Assembly (NCBI GenBank): GCA_033439295.1
Contig: JAVTLE010000001.1
Span: 1,364,001 to 1,428,000 of the forward strand
From: Deuterostichococcus epilithicus
Lineage: Eukaryota; Chlorophyta; Trebouxiophyceae; Prasiolales; Stichococcaceae
DNA length: 64,000 bases
Direction: 5' to 3'
Position 1 is the first letter of the stretch. Every line of letters starts with the position of its first letter. The notes under the pieces are model-generated. The model was not told where the DNA came from. It worked only from the letters and a program-made list of their open reading frames with translations, and made no database searches. Of the stretch, positions 44,201-56,200 are shown piece after piece. The translations under genes and the position numbers were made by a program.

Positions 44201-47200
44201 GCCTTGGTATTCCAAATGTGATGTTACAACCCTCAAAAAGCCGTTGCGTTGCTGGAATTGCAGCCGATGGACGACTGGCAGCGGTGCTGGCAGAGCGACT
44301 GTAATATCACAGTTCAACCTAATCAAACATGCATTGGCACTTTCACAAATGCAGCTGGCAGAGGACGGCTACGCGGTGCTGGCGGAGCGGCTGCGGGAGC
44401 CTGCGGAGCGCGCCGTCGTTGCCGACGTACTGCAGAAGACGCTGAATGTCCAGGTGGATACATCCTGCTGCTCACCAGCCGGCAGCGCATGCACTGCACC
44501 GGCCAGCTATGTAGTCCTCCTGGCTTGGGTTCAGAACAAGCGTACGTTGCCATGTGGGCATAAGAGCATGGCCATATTTGCATGCTGTGACGACTGTTTG
44601 TGGTCCCATCCGTGAGCGGACCTCTCAATCCTTTTGGGTGCTCTCGATGCAGCTGGACATGGATGCGCTGTACCTACGGGAAGGCGACGCCCCGCTGGCG
44701 GCGCTGGTCAGCGGCGGCGGCGGCGCAGCCGGCGACCCACTGCTGGCCGGCATTGTGTGGACGCCCGGCATGCGTCGCATGTACTCCTTGCTCGAGCGGT
44801 GCGTACTTGAGGAGAGGGTATTGCCGAACCACTCGATTCTCCAACCTCCGTACTTCTTCAGCTGTAGTCACCGTCGTCTGCAGAGACGGGCTGCAGTGGG
44901 CTGCAGCGGGTTTCGACTGCATGCAGCTGAAGGATTATTTTGCTCTCTGCTCTGTGTCAAAATAGTTGCGCAGACGCTGGAGTGGCTCGAGGCAGCACAG
45001 ACCTTAGCACAGACTTCCCGAAGCTCTCAACGACTGCCCGCAGGGCGCTGCGCTTCCAGGAGCCGGTGCTGCTTGTCGGCGAGACGGGGACGGGCAAGAC
45101 AACGGTATGCCAGGCGGCGGCCGCGGCGGCAGGGCGCCACCTGCACATCGTCAACTGCAACCAGCACACGGAGGCTTCCGACTTCCTGGGCAGCTTCCGC
45201 CCCACGCGGTGCGAAGCCACAGTCCCCGCTCGCACCAGCCGGTGACACAAAACACGCAAATGCAGCTCATTTGCTTGACCCTCAGCACGGTGGACGCTTT
45301 CGGCTGCTGCTGCTGGCCCCTTTTCGACGGGCGAGGCACCTGTGCGTCTTGAAAAGGGAGAAACTTCCTTTTGCGAGCGCCTGCCCGCCGCACCGCGCAG
45401 GAACCGCGACACGGCGGTGCTGCGCTTCGAGGCGGCGCTGCAGCGCGTCAGCGTCTCGCAGCTGCTGCGGGCGCGCGGCGGCCCCACCTCCGCCGCGGGC
45501 CGCGGCATGGGCGCGCAGGACATGGTGGCAGCAGCGGGCGCAGCCGCCGCCGCGCTGGCGGCGCTGGAGCCGGCCGTCTCGTCCATTGATGGCGCCGCCG
45601 GTGCGCCCTGTTTGAGTTGAGGGCGAGCCAGCGGGCCGTGCACCTGGGACCTAGAGGCGAACCCTTGAACTATGGACTGGTCTGCCACGCTCCTCGCATG
45701 GCGTGAGCGCACCAGACATGCGGGCGTACAATGCAGATTTGCTGGCATGGCAGCTCTCACCGGTTCCGAGCGGCTTGGTACAAATCAGCATGCATGCACA
45801 GACCAATCTCCATTGCCCCGTGCCCTGGATCGATCCAGCTCTGACATGATCCTGCAAAATCTGTGCATTGGCCAGCGGGAGCTTAAATCAGACCGCGACC
45901 GGGCAATGGAGCATCTGTGTGGTAGGCTTGGCTTTCCAAGCAGAGTTGTTGCGGTATGGGCTAGCAGACGATAGCGTGTATCCGACGTCGGTTTCGACAC
46001 AGATCTTTTCACATCTGGCTGGTGCTGGACTAGGTGACGATCTGAACAGCAGCTGGCTTCGAGCTGTCGGCAGCCTTAAGGCCGACGTGCGGCCGACGTG
46101 CGATTGACCTTTCACCAGACAGACACTCGCGCCAGGGCTGCACCTGCAAGCTGTAGGAGTGACCCACGCACTGCGTCCTGCTGCAGCCGAGCTGGGGGAG
46201 CTGCGAGCGGCGGTGGCGGAGATGGGGGCGGCGGCGGCGGACGCGCGGCGCCCCTTCGCCTGGGAGGACGGCCCCCTGGTGGTGGCCATGCGCCGCGGCG
46301 ACATGATCCTGGTGGACGAGCTCAACCTAGCGGAGGACGCCGTCATCGAACGCCTCAACAGGTGCCGCTGCTCTGAAAACGAGGTCAAGCATTGAATGCT
46401 CCGAAAATGTGTAAAAGTTGTCACACTGACGAGCTCGACCTGGCTGAAGATGCAGTCGCCGAGTGCCTTGGCGGGTTCCGCTGCACAGAAGGGTCTCTTG
46501 CCCTTTTGTTTTCCCCACCGAGACTGCGAGCTCCAGCCTCACTGACGATGGCGCTCACCACTTCGGCAGAAGGCGTCGCCAGCTAGTGTCCCAGATTGTA
46601 CCGCTGCATGACACACCTCGATCCTGCATGCCGCCCAATGGTGGCGCAAATAAGCTGTTTCACTGCCATCGGGGGTGTTCTTTCGTGCACTCGCTCAAGC
46701 TCAACGATTCGCAAGCTGACGCAGAGCTCGAAACCGTGGCTGTGCAGTGTGCTGGAGCCGGGGCGCACGCTCACGCTGGCGGAGAAGGGCGGCGCCGGCG
46801 CGGAGGTCATCCGCGCAGCGCCCGGCTTCCGCCTGGTGGCCACCATGAACCCTGGTGCGCAACCGCTGGTCTGGGCTCGATGGTCCTGGGGCCTCGCTGG
46901 GGCCTCCAAAGCTCCCTGCGCATGTGCATGATGATCCTGAGCAGCCCCGCCGCCGCGCTGTTGCACCGAGCAGCTTGGATCGTGCGGCCCCGGGCTTCTC
47001 GTCGAGCAGTTGCATCCCCTGCTGCTTGGGCTGCGAGCGGCCATGGCTGTGGAGACGCGGTTCTCGATCAGTTGCCGGGCGTTGACATCAGCGTTGACAT
47101 TGGCACTGGCAGCTCCAGTTGCAACCGCCAATCCGGCATACACCCATTGCATTACGGCTGTTTACTCAAAATTTGGAAACCACCAAGCTCCAAGCTGGCA

Positions 47201-50200
47201 GCGATGTTGACGCCCGCCGATGGCGCACATGCAGGCGGCGATTTCGGAAAAAAGGAGCTGAGCCCGGCGCTGGCCAACCGCTTTACCACCATCTGGGTGC
47301 CCGCCATCCACGACGAGGCTGAGCTCGCCGCCATCCTCGCATCCCGCCTGCCAGGTGCCATTGCGCTGCACATCTGTGCTCCTGCGGGCAGGCAGTAGTG
47401 AACAAAAGCCGCACCAGGCTTGAATAACAGCACAACGGCTCCTGCAGGCGGGGCACGAGTGGCATGGCTCGCTCTGCCTGCACAACCGCATTCGCCAGAC
47501 AGTGTCCTGCACATTCGCCAGGCCAGACCTGGAAGCGTGCTCGATGCTCGGTCCAGCATGTGCCGGTGCCACAACCACCACACAGTGTTACACACAGTCC
47601 ATGGCGCACCGCAGGCGAGGACATGCAGCGGGAGGTGGCGCCGCGGCTGCTGGCCTTTTGGGCCCACTTCCAGGCATCCGGCGGCGCTGCCCGCACCGCG
47701 CTGTCGGTGCGCGACCTGCTGGCCTGGGCCGGCTTCGTGGCGGCGGCCGCACCCGACGTGGGCCTGCTGCCCGCCTACGCGCACGGAGCCTACCTGGTGC
47801 TGCTTGACGGCATCGGCCTCGGCCTCGGCGTGCCCGTCGAGGTGCGCTGTTGGGACATGCTTCCACACATGAAATGCGACATGATTTGCAGAGGCAACTG
47901 TCGCTGTCGTTCCTGCGATTCGACTCTGCGACTCTCCTGCAGGCATGGAGGGTGCGCAGGCTGACTGACGGCTGACCGTGTAAGCTTGCATGACACTGGC
48001 AAACATTCGAAATGCTGTGACTGATATGCTGCTTGACAACCTTAGCGGGTTGCATTTGAGACCCTGCTTGGCAACATGCGTGCAGGCTGCGCACGCGCTG
48101 CGGGCGCGCTGCCACGCTTTCCTGCTGCAGCAGCTGCCGCCGGAGATGGCGGGCGCCGCCGCAAGCGCCGCCGGCTACATGCCGCCGTTCCCCGCGCTGC
48201 CGCCGCCGGGGCGTTGGGGCCTGGGCACCTTCACCATCGAGCGCGGCCCGGAGGCGTCTGCAGGTATGGTGTTATGGAACACTACTGCTCCTAACCGTGC
48301 ATGTGCAGCGCATTGGTGCACATGGCTGCTTCCTACTGCCAGTACGCTCAGACAGCCCACGATTGAAGTGCGATGCTCGGTGTCGTGACAGCAATGTCAA
48401 TCTACACCAGAAGCATTGAAGTCAGTCAAAGCGAAAGCAAGTGAACATGCTGAAGCAACTGAACCTGCCTGCGCGCTGCAGGCAGTGCGGCGCACTTCGA
48501 CTTTGGGGCGCCGACAACGGCGCGCAATGCCGGGCGCGTGCTGCGGGCGCTGCAGCTGCGCAAGGCGGTCCTGCTGGAGGGCTCCCCCGGCGTCGGCAAG
48601 ACCTCTCTGGTCGCTGCCCTGGCTGCCGCCTCGGGTGCCTGCCTTCCCGGCCGCCGCGCCGCCCTCTCCTGCCGCACAAAAGTCTCCAGGCAGCATTGCC
48701 GATGGTGGCGTCGTCCTCTCGAAATCTGGTTTGGACTGGACCAACACGGGAAGGTGTCGATGCTGATGAAGTGCAGCTTTGTGTTCTGCCTCCAGTCGGA
48801 GGGGACGCTGACATCGAGTACCCTTCTCACCGCAGGCCGCAGGCTGTTCCGCATCAACCTGAGCGAGCAGACAGACATCATGGACCTGCTGGGGGCTGAT
48901 CTGCCAGTGGAGGGCGGCGCCCCCGGCGCCTTCGCCTGGTGCGAGGAAACCCCTTTTCTGTCGTGTTTCCTGTTGTCAATGGAGGTAACGGCTGCACTGC
49001 GTCGTGAGGTCACCTGTTGAGTCCGCTTCGAAGCAGAGTTTGATGAAGCTGCGCAGTCCGCGTGCTTGCCGCTTCGGGGGACCATCAACTGTTGCCCGTG
49101 CGTCGGTCGGGCTTGCTCAGGAACGTCACCGTGAGTTGTGCTCCCTGCACAGGTGCGACGGGCCGCTGCTGCAGGCGCTCAAGACGGGCGCTTGGGTGCT
49201 GCTGGACGAGCTCAACCTGGCCAGCCAGTCCGTGCTGGAGGGCCTCAACGCGGTGCTTGACCACCGAGAGGAGGTGCGCACCTGTCAATCCTCTTTGTGT
49301 ACCTGTCAGTCCTCTTTCGAAACCTGTCAATAGTCTTTATAAACCCAGAAGGTTTGCGTAAGATAAGCAGTCGCAGCCCTGGTAAGTTAGTCGATGCTGA
49401 GCTGTGCTGGAGGCCTGAACGTGGTGCTGGACCACAGAGAGAGGTGAGCCGTCTCGTGTGCATGTCACCATGGCTACCATCTCGAAGCAGTCTGTTGCAA
49501 GCAGCATGGCCCTCCCGACTCCCCCTCCACTCCCTGCAGGCCTGACTAGGGCACAGCAATGTCTGCACTGCTTTCCAGGAGGCACACTATCGATATAGGC
49601 TGTTGGGTTGGTCCGGTCAAACGCGGCTGGGGAGCCTGCACAGCAAGATCTCCATGACATCTTGCCCTTAGCAGAGCACTCATAGACATTGCGACATGCG
49701 CACAGCAGCTGGGAAGTCCTTCGCCTTCCTCTGCAGCTGCCCTGCTCCCGTGTCTTTGTGTTTCCGATATGCGGCAACATGGCGTGTGATATTGTCTTTG
49801 CTCGTTTCCATGTCACATCCCATATGCACACCCTCATCGCTTGCAAATGCACAGCTTTCTGCAGTGCAACGTAAGTCTGGAGGTCTGCCACAAACACTGG
49901 TCAGCTGCATGGGAGCCGGTGCAGACAATGGACCGGCCGCCGCGGTCGCACGCGCCAACACCCCATGTGCGCCCCGCCATATTCTCCCCGGCTTCTGCCC
50001 ACTCACACCGTGTGCTGCGATTCCAGGTGTTCATCCCGGAGCTGGGGCAAGTGTTCCATGCGGCGCCCGGCTTCCGGCTATTTGGCGCGCAGAACCCGGT
50101 GCAGGAGGGCGGTGGCCGCCGCGGGCTGCCGCGCTCCTTCCTCAACCGCTTCAGCCGTGTTGCCATCGAGCTGCTGGCCGCCGACGACCTGCTGTACATT

Positions 50201-53200
50201 GCAGGTATGTGCTCCTCATTGAGCACCTTCACATCCGTTCTCAGGTTCATGATCCTCAGCTCCAGTACCCCTTGTGCGGGGCAGACATGCACTTTACGTT
50301 GTACTTACTGATCACTGAGCTGTAAACGGCCAGCACTGGCCATGAGGAAGCTTGCACACGTCTCATGACTCGCCCTTTCTTGCAACCCATCCATCGGGAG
50401 GCCGGCTGCCAAGCCACACCACACACTCACCCACGACTCGTCAACCGTCATGTTTAACAGGCGCGCTGCACCCGGCGGTGCCGAAGCCGCTGCGCCGCTA
50501 CATGGTGGCCTTCCTGGCGGACCTGCACACGGGCGCCAATGTGGCACACTCCTTCGGCGCCGCCGGCGGCCCCTGGGAGTTCAACCTGCGCGACCTGCTG
50601 CGCTGGTGCTGCCTGGCGGAGGGCGCTGTGCCGCCCGGCGTCACTGCCACGCCCGCCGGCGCCGCGCGGGTGCGCTGCACTCAGTGGCCCCTGAGAGGAA
50701 GAGGCGCTGCAGGGAGAGCTCCCTGTGTCTCTAGTCGCAGCTATTGATACACGCATTGTGATGTGCAGCTCTGCTGCCGAGTCTGAGGAAGTCGGCGAGA
50801 GGAAGCCACTCTCAGATCCCGCGGGTTTGAGTGCAAAGCAGGCGGGGTCCACCGATACGAGTGCCACTTGCGAGACTATCAGAATACATGACTGTTTGCG
50901 CTGACGCTGAATGCAGGCAGTTGAGGAGGCGGCAGAGCACTATGTGTACATCCTGGTAGTGCAGCGCCTGCGCACGCCGGGCGACCGCGCCGCGGCGGCA
51001 GCGGCCTTCGAGCGCGCCTGGGGCCGGCCACTGACGCCGCAGCGCCGCCCCAGCGTGGCGGTCGGGCCACAGCTGACGCAGATCGGGCGGGCCGCACTGC
51101 GCCGCGTGAGCGCGCACGAGCAGCCGGACGGCGTGGCCTCGCCAGGTAGCGGCTTGTGTCCAGATTCTACTACCTCTAGCACGTACACAAGATGTTAGAC
51201 ACACCAAACGAAGCTCCTAAGGTTCGAGGTCTGGCGACTCTGCTTACGATGCTGCGCAGCCACGACTGCTGATCTTCATGGTTAATATCAACTGATTTCA
51301 TCAACAACAACATCCACACATACACGAGGCAGTCGCTGCAAACCCGTGCTTTCTGCACGCAGGTGCAGTCGGCGGCCGGGCGAGTGGCCTGGTGCTGCTG
51401 CCGGGGCAGCTGCCAGCGCTGGAGAGCCTGGCGGAGTGCCTCGCGCGCGGCTGGCCGGCGCTGCTGGTCGGTGGCCCCGCCTCTGGCAAAACCTCGTTGG
51501 CACGCAGCGCCGCGGCCCTCGCAGGTGTGCCGTCTGCACTGCAGCGCACCACAGCACCACAGCGCAGTCTGTGTCCGCGCATGTATCGACCTCCTATACA
51601 GCTCAAGCTTCTTGTGCATGCAAAAGTTTTGTCTTTCAAGGCACATACATGGAGCTGGTTACTGGTTGGCTGCATTCGTATGATCCAATTCAAACTCGAT
51701 CGCAATGTGACAAATCTATGCATCTCTTCGGGCTGCATGATGTCACGAAGTCAGGACAGGAGCTGGTGGGAGGTGCTGGCTCCCGAGCTCACCTGTCGAC
51801 ACTACTTTCAGGCCGGCACCTGGTGGAGGTGGCGCTGTCAGCGGGCAGCGACACCGCGGACCTTCTGGGCGGCTTCGAGCAGCTGGAGCCCGCGCGCGTG
51901 GTGCAGGTGCGTCTGCGGGACTGCCTGCAAGTTTTATTGAATCGGCCCCAACACAGCTCTGTCAAGCCACAGCAGGGCTCAGCCACATGCATGTGGCTTG
52001 AGGGTGAGCTGGTTTTGGCGCCGATTCGATCAGCAGATGTCAGTGCACCCTCCTCGTCTTGTAGGGCTGTGCATGTCCGGTTCAGAGATTCACTGAGGAG
52101 ACAATTTCTCAACGACTGCTGAGCTGGTGGCTGCCAGCTGCCGGAGGTGCGGAGGGGCCAGCCTGCTGAGCATTCGTGGCCGCGGCACAGGAGCTAGTGG
52201 AACAAGTTCGGAGCGTCCTGTACGCCGGCGCCGCCGCATTGCTGGCCGGCGGTGGCGCGGGCGAGGCTGACGCCGCAGCGCTACACGCGGCTGTGGAAGA
52301 GGTCTCCGCTGCGCTCGCAGCCCTGGAGCAGCTCCAGAGCAGTCCCGAAGGTGGGCAGGAGCAGGAACGATGCTGAGTTCAGCATTCAGCGTTCGGCCAG
52401 GCTGACTGGGCCTGCATTTGTCAGACCCCCCGGTTAGCAACATGGCAGCTGGCTCCACCCCGCAAGGTCGGTGCCGTGGCTCGTCTTGAAGTCGTGGAAG
52501 CTGGGGCGCCTGTTGCTGACCCAATGTGCATGCTACTGCCCGTGTGCCTGCTCCGTGTGGGTTTCACTGAGCAGATCACAGTCCTTGCTGCATACGTCCA
52601 TGACGCTAGACCTGTACACACGTTTGATGTACACCGGTGCAGGTGAACAGCGGCAGCCGCTGGAGCGCCTGGCGGACATCGTGCAGCGCCTGGAGGCGGT
52701 TGCCGCCTCGTGGCCCGGCGCCGCGGCACAGCGGCTGCGTGCGTCGCTGGCGGCGGCGCTGGCGGCCGTCTCCGCCGGCCGGCACACGGGCAGCGGTGGG
52801 GGCGCCGCCAGCGCCGGAAGGTGTGTATCTGCAGCGCCAGCACCGCAGGCATTCCTCGTGTGCACATCCTGAAGCGCCGAGAATGTTTCCGACTGCACTG
52901 ACCACTTCGTGCGGCGCAGCAGTGTGGGATCGCCTCAAAACTTCGTGAAAATGAGTCTGAAGGGTACTGGATGGGTAGTGGACCGCTCTCACATGTGATG
53001 CATCCGCAGGTTCGAGTGGGTGGACGGCGCGCTGACGCGTGCGGCCGAGGCTGGCGGCTGGGTGCTGCTGCGCGGCGCCAACCTGGCGGCGCCGGCGGTG
53101 CTGGACCGCCTGAACTCGCTGCTGGAGCCGGGCGGCGCGCTGGTTCTCAACGAGGCGGGCGCCCCCGGCGGCGCCCCCCGCACCGTGGCCCCGCACGCCG

Positions 53201-56200
53201 ACTTCCGCCTCATCCTGGCGCTGGACCCCAGGCGAGAGTCAGGAAGTCAGGGGGGCCCTGGCTGTGTCCTCCTCGCATGCAGTGACAGACACGCATCTCT
53301 TCCATGCACTGACAGACATGGCGAGAAGGAGCAGGAGCTTGTAGGCACGTTTCCGCAGCGCTGGCGCTTTTGCAGACCGATTGGCGGAAGCCCCGCCGAG
53401 TGTAAGGTCCGTGTGCAATTCAAAGTATGGCAGCGTAAATGGCACACAGCCCACAACCTTGCCAGAAGCAGGCACGTCCCGGCGGGGTTGTCAACCACGA
53501 CGCGTGCATCGCCCTGGCGCCAGTCTCCCGGGCGGGGGACAAGGCGCACAGGCGTCACCTGCGTCTGATGTTGACTACCTCGCCGGCGTGCTGCCTAAAC
53601 GTGTTTTAAAGGTTGAGGCTCGGTAGGGAAAGGTGGATGGTAGGCGCGGCATGCAGACCCACGACTGCCCAGCCAGCACATGTGTCCATCGTGCATGAAC
53701 CAGTGGTCGCCTTGCCCACCTCCCGCGAACCGCTGTCTGCAGGCACGGGGAGGTGTCGCGCGCGATGCGCAATCGCGGCGTGGAGATCTTCCTGCTGCCG
53801 GAGGCGGCTGCCGCGCTACCTGCTCCCCCAGCGTCCCCTACATCCCCGCACCCGCGGCAGCAGCATGGCGACCTGCAGCTGGCGCTGGCGGCGGCAGGGG
53901 TGCCGGGGTGGGCGATGTCGGCAGCCATGGCGGCGGCGCACGCGGAGGTTGTCACGGCGGCCGCGGCGGCACACCGGCGCGGACCCACCCGGAGCGAGCT
54001 GGCGCAGTGGGCGTCGCTCGCGGGTGCCCTGGCGCAGCGCGGCTGGCCGGTGCAGGCTGCGCTGGCCGCGGCCTGGCAGCAGGTGACTCACTTTCAATTC
54101 AGCTCCCGGCAGCTGGTGCGGCCTTGCTGATTGATGGACACACTGGTGTATTGCCAGACGACCTTGCAGGACCACCATGCCTGTACCCGATGAGCTCATC
54201 GACAGAGCCTTATCGGAATGGCATCGGTGCGCCTCCTTTTCATGTTTGAATGCGTGGTCCCTCCGGGGCGCCGCTGACAACAAGCACAAGCGTCTGACCT
54301 CGTGCGCTTTTATCGAGGCAGCTTCTGGACAGCATCGCTGATAGGAACCGAGGCTGTCCTGAAGCACTCGAGCGACGCGTTCGAGCCTTTCTCACTCTCT
54401 GAATACTGCATTTGTCCGGGTCTGCACTCTGTAAAATAGGATGTAACCCAACTATGGACTCTGGTAAATTTTGTCACACCCGGGCAGCGCATTCGGGCTG
54501 GCTTTTCTTCACGCCGCAGCGGCACAACATCCTGTGTAACCGATTGCTTGCGACGATCTCCACTCTCACTGGCTGGCTGATGCAGCTAGGTTGCCACGAA
54601 CAGGTGTATGTCCGGGGCGAGGCATCAGCGGCTGACGGTGGGGAGGCTTCCGCGGCCTTTGCGCAGCACTGCGGCGGCGCCACAGCAGCGTCGCCGCCGC
54701 CGGGCGGGCAGCGCAGCCTGGTCCGCCCGGCCGCCTGGCCGCACCCAGCACGGCTGCGGTCGCTGCTAGGCGATTCGCGGCATGCGGCGCTCGGCCTGGA
54801 GGCCGCGCTGCTGGAGGGCTATGCCGCCGAGTTGGCGGCACTGCAGGCGGTCGACGCGGCTGCGGGTGCGGTGCCCCATCCTGCCGTTGCACTGTGCTGC
54901 CTATTCCTTGTCGTGGCCAAGTGCCATCCAGCAACTGGCTTGCACACACCTCGTGACCAAGAACGAACAGCGTGGATGGTCTCTGTTGTCAGCCTCGCTG
55001 TACGGATTCGACCCACTTGTCAATCTGCTGGCTTGCAGGCGCGTCAGCGGCACTCGATGGCCGGCTGCCGGCTGCGCTCCTGCCGCTGCCGCTGCTGCAG
55101 ATACGCTTGCAGGCGGCCGCCAGCTCGGCACCCCCGGATGCACAACCGCAGTCCTCAAGCTCTGAAGACCGGGACTCACTGCTGCGGCTGCTTTGGGCGG
55201 CGGCACTGTGCCTGACAGAGCGCAGCACCCCCGCCGCGGCTGCGCCGGCCATCTCATGGCTGCGGGCGCTGGGGACGCGGCTGGTGGCGGCTCCGGCGGC
55301 GCTTGGCTGGGCGGTGATGCCCGGCGCCGCCCTGCGGCAGGTCGTCAGCGTGCTAGAGGCGCTGCAGACTCACCCGGCGGCGGCGGCGCTGGCGGCGGCA
55401 CGGCCGCAGCTGCGCCNGCTGCTGGCCCTTGAAGGCGCCGCGGAGGCGCTGGTGCCCCTGGACGCGACGCGGGCAGACGCCATCGCGCCGGTGCTGACGG
55501 CCGCGGGTGCCTTTGCGGAAGCGGGAAGCGGCGGCCCGGCAGCGGACCTGTGGGGCGGCATCAGCGTGCAGGCGCTGCGGCTGGCGGCTGCAAGGCACGC
55601 GCTGGCGGCGCTGGCGCAGCTGCGAGGCGTGGAGGAGGCGGCAGGGGACGCCGTTGCCGCCGGCTCCGCGACCCTGCTGCAGCAGTCCTACTGGCGCCAC
55701 ATCCACCCCAAGGTTTGGGATTGTGATGTTGTGGCGTGTTCGTGCATGTCTGTGCGTGCTTTCAGTTGCGGTATTGACAGCAATGCAGGTGTTTATGTGC
55801 AATGCGGTGGAACCCGAAACGAGCAGAGGAGCTTCCAGGAAAAACTGCTGCTGCCTTTCCGACTTTGCACATAGAGAGGTCGCCATGCCAGTCAATACCG
55901 CAGAACGAGCTGCCACGAGGCGTGCACCAGGCATACTGCGCCAAAGGCAGCTCAGCGCAATCTGGCCTGGCGAATGCAGGCACCTTCCTGGAATAGCTTG
56001 TCAGTGCACCACCGTGGCCGCATGGCATGGTAGACCCTGTAGCCACCTGCAATCTCGCTTTTCCTGCATGGCACATAATGCCAGGCCCCAATGCAATTTA
56101 TCCACACCACCTGTGTGCAGGCGCGGGCACGGCAGGCCGCGGCGCACGAGGCAGCTGACTGGCTGTACCCCAAGGCGGCGGCGCTGGTTGCCGCGGCGGT

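Larger units (their letters stand above)
41454..44453 (+). other. Midasin module AAA3
   Basis: Starts with FQQFWVQTGPLPLPEAG (about 41500). Exon to 41878 ends RRHPILLQ and is followed by a GC donor. Walker A GPTSSGKTSLVAYLAAQTG is at 42118-42175. RINNHQGTDLQ ends at 42219, again before a GC donor. EYLGSYVTDAAGRLAF with Walker B WLVLDELNLAPSEVLEALN fills 42652-42797. RLLDDNRELYVPELREAVR and the RSRFLELHVGD arginine-finger region are at 43518-43797, and HGFITPRDLFRWAGRGG near 44025-44075. Decayed copies of two of these exons lie in the introns. Confidence 0.95.
48481..50680 (+). other. Midasin module AAA5
   Basis: Walker A EGSPGVGKTSLVAALAAASG at about 48574-48630. INLSEQTDIMDLLGADLPVE is at about 48855-48915. 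Walker B WVLLDELNLASQSVLEGLNA is at about 49193-49252. GFRLFGAQNPVQEGGGRRGL and the finger LPRSFLNRFSRVAIELL are at 50028-50204, and the lid PWEFNLRDLLRWCCLAEG near 50570-50630. A diverged copy of the end of the Walker B exon lies at 49386-49445. Confidence 0.95.
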
